From assembly GCF_900129755.1 (NCBI RefSeq), contig NZ_FQWT01000001.1, positions 124,001 through 188,000 on the forward strand: a stretch of 64,000 bases of DNA. Direction: 5' to 3'. Of this stretch, positions 40,801 to 51,151 are shown piece after piece. Each line of letters opens with the position of its first letter. Position 1 is the first letter of the stretch. Both the position numbers and the translations under genes were made by a program. Source of the stretch: Chryseobacterium oranimense (GTDB taxonomy: Bacteria; Bacteroidota; Bacteroidia; Flavobacteriales; Weeksellaceae). Below the pieces are notes generated by a model. It made no database searches and had not been told where the DNA came from. It worked only from the letters and a program-made list of their open reading frames with translations.

Positions 40801-43005
40801 TTAATTCGCTACATCGCTGATGAATTTTATCCTCAGCATTCGCACTTCCTCATCAGAAAGTTCATCACCGAATTCGTCAAGAAGTACTTTCATGCTGTCA
40901 CTTTCAGATTCGGTCATGAATTCCATGAAGCCGTCTACAATATCTTCATCAAAATTATCTTCAATATAATAATCGATATTGAGTTTTGTTCCCTGATAGA
41001 CAATACTTTCCATTTCTTTCAGAAGTTCGTTCATGGAAAGATTCTTGGCTCTTGCAATATCTTCAAGATCAATCTTTTTATCGGTACTCTGAATGATAAA
41101 AACCTTATGGCTGGACTTGTTGGCCACCTGTTTGAGCACCATATCCTGCATACGCTCGATGTTGTTGTCTTCCACATAGGTTTTGATGAAGTCTGCGAAT
41201 TCTTTACCATATTTTTTGGCCTTTCCTTCTCCTACTCCATAAATTTTGGCAATTTCTTCCAGTGAAACCGGGTACTGAACCGTCATATCCTCCAAACTAG
41301 GATCCATGAATACCGTATAAGGCGGAATTCCATGTTTTTTAGCTACTTTTTTCCTCAGATCTTTTAACTGATTGAAGAGATTCTGGTCCAGGCCGGTACT
41401 GGCCTGCATCTGCCCCTGGTCGCTTTCCGCTTTGGCCTGGGTAAGATCAAATTCCCTGTCTTCAGCAATTAAAAATGGTTCTGCAGATTTACCATCCAGG
41501 AAATTCCTGGCTTTTTCAGACATTTTTAAAACTCCGTAAGTCTCGATATCCTTCTGCAGGAAACCCTGGACTGTAGCCTGTCTTAAAATAGTTTTCCAAT
41601 AATTATCTTTTTCGTCTTTTCCAAAACCGAAATGGGAAGTCTGCTCCAGTTTATATGATTTCGTAACTGCATTTTCTTTACCGGCGATTACCGAGATAAG
41701 GTCTTTTGATTTGAATTTTTCTCCTGTATCTTTAATGAGTTCCAAAACTTTTTTAAGGTCTGCGGTTGCATCTTTTAGTTTTGGAGGATTGGAGGAATTG
41801 TCGCACATATCTGCTCCCTCTCCCTTCACCGGATCAAAATTTTCACCGAAATAATAAAGAATGTACTGTCTTCTGCTCATTGAAGTTTCGGCATAACCCA
41901 CTACTTCATTCAAAAGCTGCAAGCCAATTTCCCTTTCAGAAACTGGTTTCTGGGCGAGGAATTTTTCAAGTTTCTCGATATCCTTCGGATCGTAAAACGC
42001 CAGGCAATGCCCTTCTCCTCCGTCTCTTCCTGCTCTTCCCGTTTCCTGGTAATAACTTTCCAAAGATTTTGGAAAATCATAATGGATCACAAAACGCACA
42101 TCCGGCTTGTCAATTCCCATTCCGAAAGCAATCGTAGCCACAATAACATCTACTTCCTCCATGAGGAATTTATCCTGATTGGCCACTCTTATTTTCTGAT
42201 CCAGTCCTGCATGGTACGGAAGCGCATTAATACCGTTTACCTGTAAAAGCTGGGCAAATTCTTCCACTTTTCTCCTGCTCAGACAGTAAACAATTCCCGA
42301 TTTTCCTTTATGCTGATTGATAAATCTTACGATTTCCTTATCTACATTGACTTTTGGTCGTACTTCATAGTATAGATTCGGACGGTTAAAACTTTCTTTG
42401 AAAACCAGCGCATCACTCATTCCTAAAGTTTTCTGGATATCATCCTGAACCTTAGGGGTTGCAGTAGCTGTCAAAGCAATTACCGGAACTTCGGCAATCT
42501 TATCAATGATGGATTTCAGGTTTCTGTATTCCGGCCTGAAATCGTGCCCCCATTCTGATATACAGTGGGCCTCGTCAATGGCTACGAAAGAAATCTTAAC
42601 TTCTTTAAGGAAATCCAGATAATCATCTTTGATCAATGATTCCGGTGCTACATACAAAAGCTTGGTTTTACCGCCTTTAATATCGTCAAAAACCTGCTTT
42701 GTCTGTGTCTTATTTAATGATGAATTTAAAACGTGCGCTACCCCGTCATCAGATGAAAGACCGTTTACCGCATCTACCTGATTCTTCATTAACGCTATTA
42801 AGGGCGAAACTACTATTGCCGTACCTTCTGAAATAAGTGCCGGAAGCTGATAACATAAAGATTTACCACCTCCTGTAGGCATTAAAACAAATATATCCTT
42901 CCCACCGAGTAGGTTTTCTATAATTTGTTCCTGCTGGCCTTTAAATGTAGAAAACCCGAAATACTTTTTCAACTCGCCTGATAAATTGGCTTTTTTTGCG
43001 TTCAT
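40801..43005 (-). CDS. recQ: ATP-dependent DNA helicase RecQ
   Basis: A 734-residue superfamily 2 helicase that unwinds DNA 3' to 5' in recombination and fork repair. Walker A is [17 protein letters not shown], motif II is [17 protein letters not shown], motif VI is [16 protein letters not shown]. The RecQ-C-terminal winged-helix and an HRDC domain ([20 protein letters not shown]) follow; an extra acidic C-terminal tail gives it more length than E. coli RecQ (about 610). It is divergent from kdsD across 158 bases. Confidence 0.96.
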   Translation of the reverse strand: MNAKKANLSGELKKYFGFSTFKGQQEQIIENLLGGKDIFVLMPTGGGKSLCYQLPALISEGTAIVVSPLIALMKNQVDAVNGLSSDDGVAHVLNSSLNKTQTKQVFDDIKGGKTKLLYVAPESLIKDDYLDFLKEVKISFVAIDEAHCISEWGHDFRPEYRNLKSIIDKIAEVPVIALTATATPKVQDDIQKTLGMSDALVFKESFNRPNLYYEVRPKVNVDKEIVRFINQHKGKSGIVYCLSRRKVEEFAQLLQVNGINALPYHAGLDQKIRVANQDKFLMEEVDVIVATIAFGMGIDKPDVRFVIHYDFPKSLESYYQETGRAGRDGGEGHCLAFYDPKDIEKLEKFLAQKPVSEREIGLQLLNEVVGYAETSMSRRQYILYYFGENFDPVKGEGADMCDNSSNPPKLKDATADLKKVLELIKDTGEKFKSKDLISVIAGKENAVTKSYKLEQTSHFGFGKDEKDNYWKTILRQATVQGFLQKDIETYGVLKMSEKARNFLDGKSAEPFLIAEDREFDLTQAKAESDQGQMQASTGLDQNLFNQLKDLRKKVAKKHGIPPYTVFMDPSLEDMTVQYPVSLEEIAKIYGVGEGKAKKYGKEFADFIKTYVEDNNIERMQDMVLKQVANKSSHKVFIIQSTDKKIDLEDIARAKNLSMNELLKEMESIVYQGTKLNIDYYIEDNFDEDIVDGFMEFMTESESDSMKVLLDEFGDELSDEEVRMLRIKFISDVAN

Positions 43006-43163
43006 CTAATTTTCTATTGCTAAATTTGCATCCAACCCAAAGTTATAAAAATTCTGCTTAAAATAAAAGCGAACGAATTTATAAAAAATAAAACTTATAT
43101 TAAATATTCTTTTTTAAATATAACGTTTTTTAATGGATTTTTTGTATGCTTTAAAATTATAAA

Positions 43164-44123
43164 ATGGAAAGAACCGACCTTATTTCAATTGCCAAAAGCA
43201 CTTTAGAAATAGAAATTTCAGAACTTGAAAAATTAAAGAACAGGATCAATGAGGATTTTGCCCGGGCAGTGGAGATTATCCATTCGGCAAAAGGGAAATT
43301 AATAGTTGTGGGAATCGGTAAATCTGCCCACGTAGGCAATAAAATTGTTGCCACATTAAACTCTACAGGAACCCCGTCTCAGTTTCTGCATGCTTCTGAG
43401 GCCATCCACGGAGATCTTGGCGTAATCCAGAAGCAGGATGTGGTTCTGTGTATCTCGAATTCCGGGAACTCACCGGAAATCGCTAATCTGGTTCCTTATT
43501 TAAAAGATTATTCTTCTGCCCTGATCGGGATGACAGGAAATAAAAACAGCAAGCTTGCCGAATTCTCCGAAATTATCCTGGATACTCATGTAGATGTTGA
43601 GGCCTGCCCGAACAAGCTGGCCCCGACAAGTTCCACCACAATTCAGATGGCCCTTGGAGATGCGATGGCTGTAGCTTTAATGGAACTTAATAACTTCAGA
43701 GAAAATGATTTTGCCAAATTTCATCCGGGAGGAAGTCTTGGAAAAAACCTTGTTTCAAAAGTAGACCAGTTTTTATCTCCTCAGAAACCACAGGTTGAAG
43801 AAAATGCACCGGTAAGAGACGTTATTATTTCAATCAGTGCCTCCAGCCACGGAATCACGGTGGTGACCAATGGTGAAAAAATTATTGGGGTAATCACCGA
43901 CGGGGATTTGAGAAGAATGCTGATGAAAGGCGATGATATCAGCAAAATCCTGGCAAAAGACATCATGTCGGCCAACCCTAAAACCATCGAAAGCAATACT
44001 CTTGCAAAAGAAGCCATGAAACTTCTGAAGGAAAACAATATAGGCCAGCTGATTGTTACCCAGAATGGAAATTATCACGGAATTATTGATATTCATACAT
44101 TGCTTGATGAAGGAATCAATTAA
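43164..44123 (+). CDS. kdsD: Arabinose-5-phosphate isomerase (KpsF/GutQ)
   Basis: A 319-residue sugar isomerase that makes D-arabinose 5-phosphate from ribulose 5-phosphate, the first step to Kdo for lipopolysaccharide. The SIS domain is at residues 1-190 or so (GIGKSAHVGNKIVATLNSTG, SNSGNSPEIANLVPYL and KLAPTSSTTIQMALGDA) and two CBS domains follow (LRRMLMKGDDISK and MKLLKENNIGQLIV). It is divergent from recQ. Confidence 0.95.
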   Translation: MERTDLISIAKSTLEIEISELEKLKNRINEDFARAVEIIHSAKGKLIVVGIGKSAHVGNKIVATLNSTGTPSQFLHASEAIHGDLGVIQKQDVVLCISNSGNSPEIANLVPYLKDYSSALIGMTGNKNSKLAEFSEIILDTHVDVEACPNKLAPTSSTTIQMALGDAMAVALMELNNFRENDFAKFHPGGSLGKNLVSKVDQFLSPQKPQVEENAPVRDVIISISASSHGITVVTNGEKIIGVITDGDLRRMLMKGDDISKILAKDIMSANPKTIESNTLAKEAMKLLKENNIGQLIVTQNGNYHGIIDIHTLLDEGIN

Positions 44124-44130
44124 TTCCATC

Positions 44131-44174
44131 TAAAAGCACTTGTTTAGGTGATCAGCCAACATACCGTGCTTTTA
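44131..44174 (+). terminator. Possible terminator after kdsD
   Basis: TAAAAGCAC pairs with GTGCTTTTA, but the loop is long (26 bases). It lies just after the kdsD stop. Confidence 0.45.
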
Positions 44175-44327
44175 AATTTTTATGAAAACCAAACAGGAAG
44201 GTATTTCATTGATGAGCTTAAACAAAATCACGTTTAATAATTCTAAATACTGATTATAATTTCATAATTTCGCAGACTTAAACGGCTTACCTTTGACGGT
44301 TTTGCTATTTTAGAGAGACTTTAGTAT

Positions 44328-45155
44328 ATGGACGAAAAAAAAGAAATGTCCTTTCTTGGGCATATTGGAGAATTAAGAGGCCACCTCGTACGCTCGATTA
44401 TTGCTATTATAATTGTTGCCATCGCTGTGGGATTCAATATCAACTGGATCATGGACCATATCTTTTTTGGCCCTACCAGAAATGATTTTCCTACTTTCAG
44501 GGTGGTTAACCATTTTTCGAGAATGCTTTTAGGGGAAGACAGTATTCACCTTCCGAAAGATTTTCCGGTCCGTGTACAACGGCTTTACCAGCAGTTCAAC
44601 GTCATGATGGCTGTTTCTGTTTTCGGAGGTTTGGTAGGAGCTTTTCCTTATATTGTATGGGAGTTATGGAGATTTATAGGTCCGGCTCTTCATCCTAACG
44701 AAAGAAAGAATTCTATTTTTATCATCAATGCAGTGTGGATCCTTTTTATGACAGGAGTTTTATGCGGTTATTTCTTAATCCTTCCGTTCGCTGTGAATTT
44801 CGGGGTTATTTTTAAGATCTCGGACATTATTATTCCGCTCTATGATCTTAGCGATTACACTACTTTGTTTTTACAGGTCATCTTAGGGATGGGAGTTATA
44901 TTCCTGTTTCCTATTCTTATCTATTTCCTTACCAGCATAGGGATTTTGACGCCTATGTTTATGAAGACTTACCGTCGTCATGCTATTGTTCTGATCATGG
45001 TTGTGGCTGCTATCATCACCCCTGCCGATGTTTTAAGTATGCTTATGGCTGCTTTCCCGTTGCTGATCCTGTATGAATTCAGTATCATCATGTGTAATAT
45101 TACTTACAAAAAAGTACAGAAAAATGCAGCAAACCTTCCGGTAGTACAGAAGTAA
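44328..45155 (+). CDS. tatC: Twin-arginine translocase subunit TatC
   Basis: A 275-residue, six-helix inner-membrane protein that binds twin-arginine signal peptides and, with TatA, exports folded proteins. MSFLGHIGELRGHLVRSI is the conserved cytoplasmic start, with the glutamate-leucine-arginine pattern used for substrate binding, and PALHPNERK and MYKTYRRHAIVLIMV-like segments are as expected (FMKTYRRHAIVLIMV). The tatA gene is not in the window. It is flanked by terminators. Confidence 0.96.
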   Translation: MDEKKEMSFLGHIGELRGHLVRSIIAIIIVAIAVGFNINWIMDHIFFGPTRNDFPTFRVVNHFSRMLLGEDSIHLPKDFPVRVQRLYQQFNVMMAVSVFGGLVGAFPYIVWELWRFIGPALHPNERKNSIFIINAVWILFMTGVLCGYFLILPFAVNFGVIFKISDIIIPLYDLSDYTTLFLQVILGMGVIFLFPILIYFLTSIGILTPMFMKTYRRHAIVLIMVVAAIITPADVLSMLMAAFPLLILYEFSIIMCNITYKKVQKNAANLPVVQK

Positions 45156-45183
45156 TACAAATCCAAATATTTTTAAATATCAC

Positions 45184-45203
45184 AGCCTGGCTAAAGCCGG
45201 GCT
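45184..45203 (+). terminator. Terminator after tatC
   Basis: AGCCTGGC pairs with GCCGGGCT (one G-T pair), loop TAAA, followed by a T run. Confidence 0.75.
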
Positions 45204-45262
45204 TTTTATTCATAATGCCTATATTTTTTCAGCCGTATCCTTCATTGTGCCATTAATTTTTC

Positions 45263-45270
45263 TATTTTTG
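45263..45270 (+). promoter_or_regulatory. -7 promoter box for the M1 peptidase gene (TATTTTTG)
   Basis: TATTTTTG fits the Bacteroidetes -7 consensus and lies 22 bases before the ATG. Confidence 0.45.
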
Positions 45271-45292
45271 ATAGAATTTAATTTAGTTTTAA

Positions 45293-46924
45293 ATGAAAAA
45301 GCTGACCTATACACTTTTATTTGCTTCGGGACTTGTTTTCGGGCAGTTCTTTGAAAAAGATAAAGTTTTCACCAAGGAAGATACTCTGAAAGGTTCTGAT
45401 ACCCGATTCAGGAATTTCTGGGACGTCAAAAAATATGACCTTTCCGTAGAACCGGACTTTGCACAGAAAAGCATTAAAGGATACAATAAGATCAGCTTTG
45501 AGATCACTAAAGATGTAACTGATCCTGTATTCCAGATCGATCTGCAGAAACCCATGAAGGCAGATAAAGTAGTAGCTGATTTTCCGGTTGCCAATTATAA
45601 GCAGGATGGTGATTTTATTTTCGTTACTGCAAAAAAGAAATTCAAAAAAGGAGAAAAATATACTATTGATGTTACCTATTCCGGTAATCCTCTGATTGCC
45701 AAAAGAGCTCCCTGGGACGGAGGCTGGGTATTCGCCGAAGACAAAAAAGGAAATCCGTGGATGAGTGTTGCCGATGAAGGAATCGGTGCATCCATATGGC
45801 TGCCTACAAAGGATATATGGAGCGATGAACCTGATAACGGGATCATCATGAAGATCATTACCCCGAATGACCTTGTGGGAGTAGGAAACGGAAGACTGAT
45901 CGATAAGAAAACAGAAGGTGGAAAAACAGCTTATACGTGGGAAGTAAAAAACCCGATCAATGCGTACTCTATCATCCCTAATATTGGTAAATATGTCAAT
46001 TTTAAAGATACCTTTACCGGTGAGAAAGGAAAACTGGATCTGGATTACTGGGTACTGGACTACAATCTTGAGAAGGCGAAAAAGCAGTTTCAGCAGGTAA
46101 AACCTATGCTTTCCGCATTTGAATACTGGTTCGGACCATACCCTTTCTATGAAGACTCATATAAACTGGTTGATACTCCTTATCTTGGAATGGAGCACCA
46201 GAGTAACGTTGCCTATGGAAATAACTACCAGAACGGTTATCTGGGTAAAGATCTTTCGGGGACGGGTGTAGGCCTTAACTGGGACTACATCATTATCCAC
46301 GAAAGCGGCCACGAATGGTTTGCCAATAATGTGACTGCAAAGGACCAGGCGGATATGTGGATACATGAGAGTTTCACCATGTATTCCGAAGTTCTTTTCG
46401 TTGAAAAATATATGGATAAAAAGTCAGCGGACATCTATGCCATAGGCGTGCGGAATATGATCGATAATGATGTTCCTATCATTGGAAAATACGGGGTAAG
46501 AAATGAAGGAAGCGGTGATATGTATCCGAAAGGAGCCAATATGCTTCACACCATACGCCAGGTCATCAATAATGATGAAAAATTCAGGCAGATCCTGAGA
46601 GGTTTGGGCAAAGATTTTTACCATCAGACCGTAACCACGCAGCAAGTTGAGGATTATATGTCTTCGAAATCAGGAATTGATCTGTCAAGCATTTTCAATC
46701 AATATTTAAGAACAGTAAAAATTCCTAATCTGGAGTATTCGCAAAACGGAGACTCTCTGAAATTCAGGTATACAGATGTGGTAAAAGGGTTTAAACTTCC
46801 TCTGATCATCAATGGAGATCAGACCATCAATCCTACTGAAAACTGGCAGACCGTGAAGCTTAAAAAGAATACCCCGGTAGAATTTAACAAGAATTATTAC
46901 ATCAATTATAATCAGGTGCAATAA
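45293..46924 (+). CDS. M1-family metallopeptidase, exported
   Basis: A 543-residue zinc aminopeptidase-like enzyme. A signal peptide (MKKLTYTLLFASGLVFGQ) is followed by the beta-rich N-terminal domain, the GMEHQ exopeptidase-type motif, HESGHEW (H336, E337, H340) and the third zinc ligand E359 after 18 residues. It lacks the long C-terminal helical domain of animal and E. coli M1 enzymes, so it is a short periplasmic form. It would trim peptides from the N-terminus. Confidence 0.93.
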   Translation: MKKLTYTLLFASGLVFGQFFEKDKVFTKEDTLKGSDTRFRNFWDVKKYDLSVEPDFAQKSIKGYNKISFEITKDVTDPVFQIDLQKPMKADKVVADFPVANYKQDGDFIFVTAKKKFKKGEKYTIDVTYSGNPLIAKRAPWDGGWVFAEDKKGNPWMSVADEGIGASIWLPTKDIWSDEPDNGIIMKIITPNDLVGVGNGRLIDKKTEGGKTAYTWEVKNPINAYSIIPNIGKYVNFKDTFTGEKGKLDLDYWVLDYNLEKAKKQFQQVKPMLSAFEYWFGPYPFYEDSYKLVDTPYLGMEHQSNVAYGNNYQNGYLGKDLSGTGVGLNWDYIIIHESGHEWFANNVTAKDQADMWIHESFTMYSEVLFVEKYMDKKSADIYAIGVRNMIDNDVPIIGKYGVRNEGSGDMYPKGANMLHTIRQVINNDEKFRQILRGLGKDFYHQTVTTQQVEDYMSSKSGIDLSSIFNQYLRTVKIPNLEYSQNGDSLKFRYTDVVKGFKLPLIINGDQTINPTENWQTVKLKKNTPVEFNKNYYINYNQVQ

Positions 46925-46955
46925 AAGAGCGAAAATGCAGAAGGCAAATTCGCGG

Positions 46956-46986
46956 AAAGGCAAAATCGTTATGCGGGTTTGCCTTT
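46956..46986 (+). terminator. Terminator after the M1 peptidase gene
   Basis: AAAGGCAAA pairs with TTTGCCTTT across a 13-base loop, then a T run. Confidence 0.75.
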
Positions 46987-47148
46987 TTTATTTTTAACCA
47001 AATCATTAGGAAGACTTAGGAAGCGGGAATAGTTAAGGTAATATCTAATTCCTTTTAATGATTTAAAAATTTTAAGAAAAGTTTAATATTGTATTACGTA
47101 ACAAAATGGTCAAAAAAACTACTATTTAACTATAAAAATCTAAACTTA

Positions 47149-49005
47149 ATGAGAAAAACAGCAGTCAGTCTGGGTCTTTTCGCCGCTTTCCTGGCCAATG
47201 CCCAATCTATAAAAACCACAATTGATCTTGTGAATGTAAAAGACGACAAGGTGGCCGTTACAATGGAATTTCCGAAAATGAAATCCGGTGATATCAAGTT
47301 TCACTTTCCCAAGACCGTTCCGGGTACATATTCTGTGGATGATTACGGCCGATTTGTGGAAGGTATTAAATTTTATGATAACAAAGGAAGGGAATTAACC
47401 TATACAAAAGTTAATGACAATACTTATTCACTAAAAAATGCCCAGGCATTAAGCAAAGTAACCTACCTGGTTAATGACAGCTTTGATGATGAAATGGATA
47501 ATTCAAAACATAAGGCTGTATTTTCCCCATCAGGAACTGATATTGAGGAAGGAAAAGTTTACATGATCAATACCCACGGTTTTATCGGGTATATTGACAA
47601 TATGCAGGATGTTCCTTACCAACTGATCGTTCAGAAACCGGCAGGCTTTTATGGAACAACGGCTCTGGTAGATCAGGATAAATCTGATGATACCGATACG
47701 TTCACACTGGCCAATTATGCAAAGGTGACCGATTCTCCGCTGATGTACACCAAACCGGATTATATTACCTTCAATGCGGGAGGAATGGACCTGGTATTGG
47801 GTGTTTATTCCCCTACCGGAAAGTATAAGGCAGCAGACTTTAAAGATAATCTTGAAAAAATGGTCATGGCTCAGAAGAAATTCCTGGGTGACATGAATAC
47901 CAATAAAAAATATGCGATCATGCTGTACCTTTCAGGAGGCGACGGACCGCAGATCAAAGGTTTCGGAGCACTGGAACATCACGAGTCAACAAGTGTAGTA
48001 CTTCCTGAAATGATGCCTAAAGATGCAATCGACAAAACCATTACAGATGTGGTTTCGCATGAGTTTTTCCATACCGTGAATCCTTTGAAGACCCATTCTG
48101 AAGAGATCCATTATTTTGATTATGCAGATCCTAAAATGTCCCAGCATTTATGGATGTACGAAGGCGGAACAGAGTATTTTGCCAATCTTTTCCAGATCCA
48201 GGAAGGCCTGATCGATAAAAATGAATTCCTTCACAGAATCAATGAAAAGATTACCAATTCCAAGAATTATGATGACACCATGCCATTTACGGTGATGAGT
48301 AAAAATGTTCTTAAGGATGAATATAAAGATCAGTACAGAAACGTATATGAAAAAGGGGCATTGCTGGCGATGTGCCTGGATATTGAACTGAGAAAACTGT
48401 CTAACGGGGAAATGGGATACCGCGACATGATCAGAAAGCTATCCCAGAGATTTGGTGAGAACAAACCTTTCAAGGATGATAAACTGATTGATGAATTGGT
48501 AACGGTAACCGGCTATCCGCAGGTAAAGGATTTCTATAATAAATACATTGCAGGAAACCAGCCTACTCCCTACGTTGAATACCTGAATATGGTAGGTGTA
48601 GAAGCGAAAAAGCAGGACACTCCTCCTCTTTTCTGGTTCATCAAAGATCCGAACCAGACAGGTTATAATGAAAAGAATAAAACATTTGTATTTGATGAAA
48701 GTTCAGCATTATCTCCTTTTTCAAAAAGTATAGGATTTAAAATCACTGACGAAATTCTCGCTCTGGATGGAAAAACCGTTGACATTCAGCATGTACAGGA
48801 TTTCATCGGCTATGCAAAATCGATCAAGGAAGGTCAGAATGTTACAGTAACTATCCTTAGAAAAAATGGGGATAAAATGGATAAAATGAACCTTAAAGGG
48901 AAAGCTATCCTGGATAAAATGACAGTAGAAACCTTAAATTACAAGGCCAACCCAACTCCGGAAGAACAGAAACTGCAAAACCAGTGGTTAACCGGAAAGA
49001 AATAA
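47149..49005 (+). CDS. M61-family (glycyl aminopeptidase-like) metallopeptidase with PDZ domain
   Basis: A 618-residue exported enzyme starting MRKTAVSLGLFAAFLANAQ, a clean signal peptide; the frame is open from 47089 but those residues are unlikely. The zinc motif is SHEFFHTVNP (H304, E305, H308), with the downstream glutamate in WMYEGGTEYFAN. A PDZ-like region lies near the C-terminus (ITDEILALDGKTVDIQHV). It is a neighbour of an M1 peptidase, so the two probably cooperate in degrading extracellular peptides, though each has its own terminator. Confidence 0.9.
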   Translation: MRKTAVSLGLFAAFLANAQSIKTTIDLVNVKDDKVAVTMEFPKMKSGDIKFHFPKTVPGTYSVDDYGRFVEGIKFYDNKGRELTYTKVNDNTYSLKNAQALSKVTYLVNDSFDDEMDNSKHKAVFSPSGTDIEEGKVYMINTHGFIGYIDNMQDVPYQLIVQKPAGFYGTTALVDQDKSDDTDTFTLANYAKVTDSPLMYTKPDYITFNAGGMDLVLGVYSPTGKYKAADFKDNLEKMVMAQKKFLGDMNTNKKYAIMLYLSGGDGPQIKGFGALEHHESTSVVLPEMMPKDAIDKTITDVVSHEFFHTVNPLKTHSEEIHYFDYADPKMSQHLWMYEGGTEYFANLFQIQEGLIDKNEFLHRINEKITNSKNYDDTMPFTVMSKNVLKDEYKDQYRNVYEKGALLAMCLDIELRKLSNGEMGYRDMIRKLSQRFGENKPFKDDKLIDELVTVTGYPQVKDFYNKYIAGNQPTPYVEYLNMVGVEAKKQDTPPLFWFIKDPNQTGYNEKNKTFVFDESSALSPFSKSIGFKITDEILALDGKTVDIQHVQDFIGYAKSIKEGQNVTVTILRKNGDKMDKMNLKGKAILDKMTVETLNYKANPTPEEQKLQNQWLTGKK

Positions 49006-49030
49006 TGATTTAAAATGAACAGTTAATAGA

Positions 49031-49056
49031 AAAGCGGGAAATAAATTTCCCGCTTT
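49031..49056. terminator. Bidirectional terminator
   Basis: AAAGCGGGAA and TTCCCGCTTT are perfect 10-bp arms around ATAAAT. It lies between the M61 gene and the convergent metallo-beta-lactamase gene. Confidence 0.85.
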
Positions 49057-49072
49057 TTGTATTCTATTTTTA

Positions 49073-49801
49073 TTATTTTTTTTGTTGATCCAAAAGCTCC
49101 AATGTATGTTTCACATGATCATTGCCTTTCCATTCATCATGTCCCGGAATTACCTTTGCTGTGGAAGGATATTTAGCCTGCAGTTTTTTCATGGTTGCCG
49201 GCCATTGCTCTACATTAGCTTCTCCTGTATAGCCAAGATCCACTGCTGTACTGCTTTTCACTAAACAGCCGCCGTCCAGAACATTATACTTTGGAAACCA
49301 AACCACTACGTTATCTGCTGTGTGGCCTTCACCCAAAAAATCTACTACAAATTCTTCACCGCCTATTTTATATTTCTTCCCTACCTTCGTTAATTTGCTG
49401 GAAGTTGCTTTTCCTTCTTTCTTCAGAAATTCATTGGTTTTGGCAGTAGCATAGGTCGGAATTCCTTTTTTATTGTAAAAACTCAGGTCTCCGGCCCTGT
49501 CACCATGTGAATGAGTTGCAAATACAGCGATCACCGGTAAATTATGACGTTTCTTTATAGTATCCATAAGGCTTTGATATTGGGTTTTCTGCCATGGAAC
49601 ATCAAACAGGACCACCCCTTTTTTAGTAACCAGATAAACCGCATTGGCTGAATATTCTTTGCCTTCAAAAACCCCGAAGGATTTATACAGGTAAAGCTGT
49701 TTGCCAAAAGGCTGCTCGATTTCAAAGTCACGGACCTGCGCATTAAAAAAATGAATTAAGCACAGAAACAACACAGTAAAAACCCTAACATTTTTCTTCA
49801 T
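49073..49801 (-). CDS. bla: Subclass B1 metallo-beta-lactamase (IND/CGB-like)
   Basis: A 242-residue exported zinc beta-lactamase that opens penicillin, cephalosporin and carbapenem rings. Signal peptide MKKNVRVFTVLFLCLIHFFN. All B1 zinc ligands are present: HSHGD (H116, H118, D120), GEGHTADN (H196), GGCLVKS (C221) and PGHDEW (H263). The sequence GKEYSANAVYLVTKKGVVLF and the VDFLGEGHTADNVVVWFPKY block are characteristic of the chromosomal IND-type enzymes of Chryseobacterium. No BlaI or BlaR1 gene is adjacent, so expression is probably constitutive. Confidence 0.94.
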   Translation of the reverse strand: MKKNVRVFTVLFLCLIHFFNAQVRDFEIEQPFGKQLYLYKSFGVFEGKEYSANAVYLVTKKGVVLFDVPWQKTQYQSLMDTIKKRHNLPVIAVFATHSHGDRAGDLSFYNKKGIPTYATAKTNEFLKKEGKATSSKLTKVGKKYKIGGEEFVVDFLGEGHTADNVVVWFPKYNVLDGGCLVKSSTAVDLGYTGEANVEQWPATMKKLQAKYPSTAKVIPGHDEWKGNDHVKHTLELLDQQKK

Positions 49802-49992
49802 ATTTTTTATCGTATTTAATTGATAGATTTGAATGCTTACGAAGTTAGTTGCATTCGAATAGATACAAATTTATTTATTATTTAGTGCAAACCAATTCAC
49901 ATGAAATAGATTTAACTTTTTTTAATACTTTATAAATAAGTCTGTATTATATTATGTTAAGCATTCTAGTAATGAAATTGCTAATAATAAGT

Positions 49993-51144
49993 TTATGCTT
50001 TTTTAATGGTAATTCTGAATGTACTTCCCTTTCCTACTTCGGTCTGGGAAATTTTAATGTCCCCTTTATGGTATTCATGAATAACTCTTCTCGCCAGTGA
50101 AAGCCCGAGTCCCCAGCCTCTTTTCTTGGTTGAATATCCAGGTTTAAAGGCATTTCTTGCCTGCTGTTTGGTCATCCCGCTTCCGGAATCTTTTACCTCG
50201 ATGAGGATATTCTTATTCCTTTCAAAAACAGACATGTCTAATATTCCTTCTCCCTTCATGGCATCTACGGCATTTTTCACAAGATTTTCAATGACCCAGC
50301 TCATAAGAATCTTATTGTGAGGAACCAGAATGGTATACGTCGGAAGATGCAGGCTGAAATTGATCTTTTTTGAAATCCTTGTTTTAAGATAATTATAATT
50401 TTCTACAATCGTTTCATTGAAATTCATATCATTCAGCTCCGGAACGGATCCGATTTTAGAAAAACGTTCGGAGATGGTTCTCAGTCTTTCAATATCCTTT
50501 TCCATTTCATATACGCCTTCAGAGTCAGGATTATCCAGCTTCATGATCTCCATCCAGCCTATCATCGAGGATAAAGGTGTTCCGATCTGATGCGCCGTTT
50601 CTTTCGCCAGCCCGGCCCAGAGATAGCCTTCATCCGTTTTTTTAATGGTCCTTAAAAACCAGAATGAAAACAGGAAGTAACAAAGAATAAAAAAGCCAAG
50701 TAAAAAAGGCGAATATCTTAAATCATTCAGTAACCGGGAGTTATCATAATAAACAAACTGATTATTTCCGTCGGGAATTTTAATTTCGATGGGAGGATAG
50801 CTTTTGGCCATTTTTTTGGCCAGCAGGGTGATCTGGACAGGATCATTTTCTATTTCCTTGGGAATGTTTTTATGAACCATAGGCCTGTCGTCCCTATCCA
50901 GCACAATCATTGGGATTGTATTGTTGGAACTGTATATTTTAAGGATCAGCTCCTGGACTTCCAGACTTGGGGTTACTTCCTGCTGAAACTTCAGGGCACT
51001 TACCAGGATATCTACCCGTTTGATCTCCTCTTTTCGGAGAAAATTGATAAGAATCGTTGAAGCAACCACAATAGTGACGACTACCAAAGTCATCAGTAAA
51101 AATATGATCCAGTTATTCAGCCTGGTAAGTATGGATTTCCTCAA
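49993..51144 (-). CDS. Sensor histidine kinase, orphan
   Basis: A 383-residue membrane kinase. Two membrane segments (IIFLLMTLVVVTIVVASTIL and FLLGFFILCYFLFSFWFL) enclose a periplasmic sensor of about 110 residues. The phospho-acceptor box is LAKETAHQIGTPLSSMIGW, the N box VIENLVKNAVDAM, and the G boxes DSGSGMTKQQA and GWGLGLSLARR. No response regulator is adjacent. The dacB gene precedes it on the same strand (51152-52522) with an 8-base gap, so it may be co-expressed with that cell-wall enzyme. Confidence 0.9.
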   Translation of the reverse strand: MRKSILTRLNNWIIFLLMTLVVVTIVVASTILINFLRKEEIKRVDILVSALKFQQEVTPSLEVQELILKIYSSNNTIPMIVLDRDDRPMVHKNIPKEIENDPVQITLLAKKMAKSYPPIEIKIPDGNNQFVYYDNSRLLNDLRYSPFLLGFFILCYFLFSFWFLRTIKKTDEGYLWAGLAKETAHQIGTPLSSMIGWMEIMKLDNPDSEGVYEMEKDIERLRTISERFSKIGSVPELNDMNFNETIVENYNYLKTRISKKINFSLHLPTYTILVPHNKILMSWVIENLVKNAVDAMKGEGILDMSVFERNKNILIEVKDSGSGMTKQQARNAFKPGYSTKKRGWGLGLSLARRVIHEYHKGDIKISQTEVGKGSTFRITIKKA

Positions 51145-51151
51145 AGTTCTT

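Noticed and set aside
44182..44253. 23-codon frame between kdsD and tatC
   Set aside because: It is short, has no conserved look, and lies just after a hairpin in AT-rich DNA.
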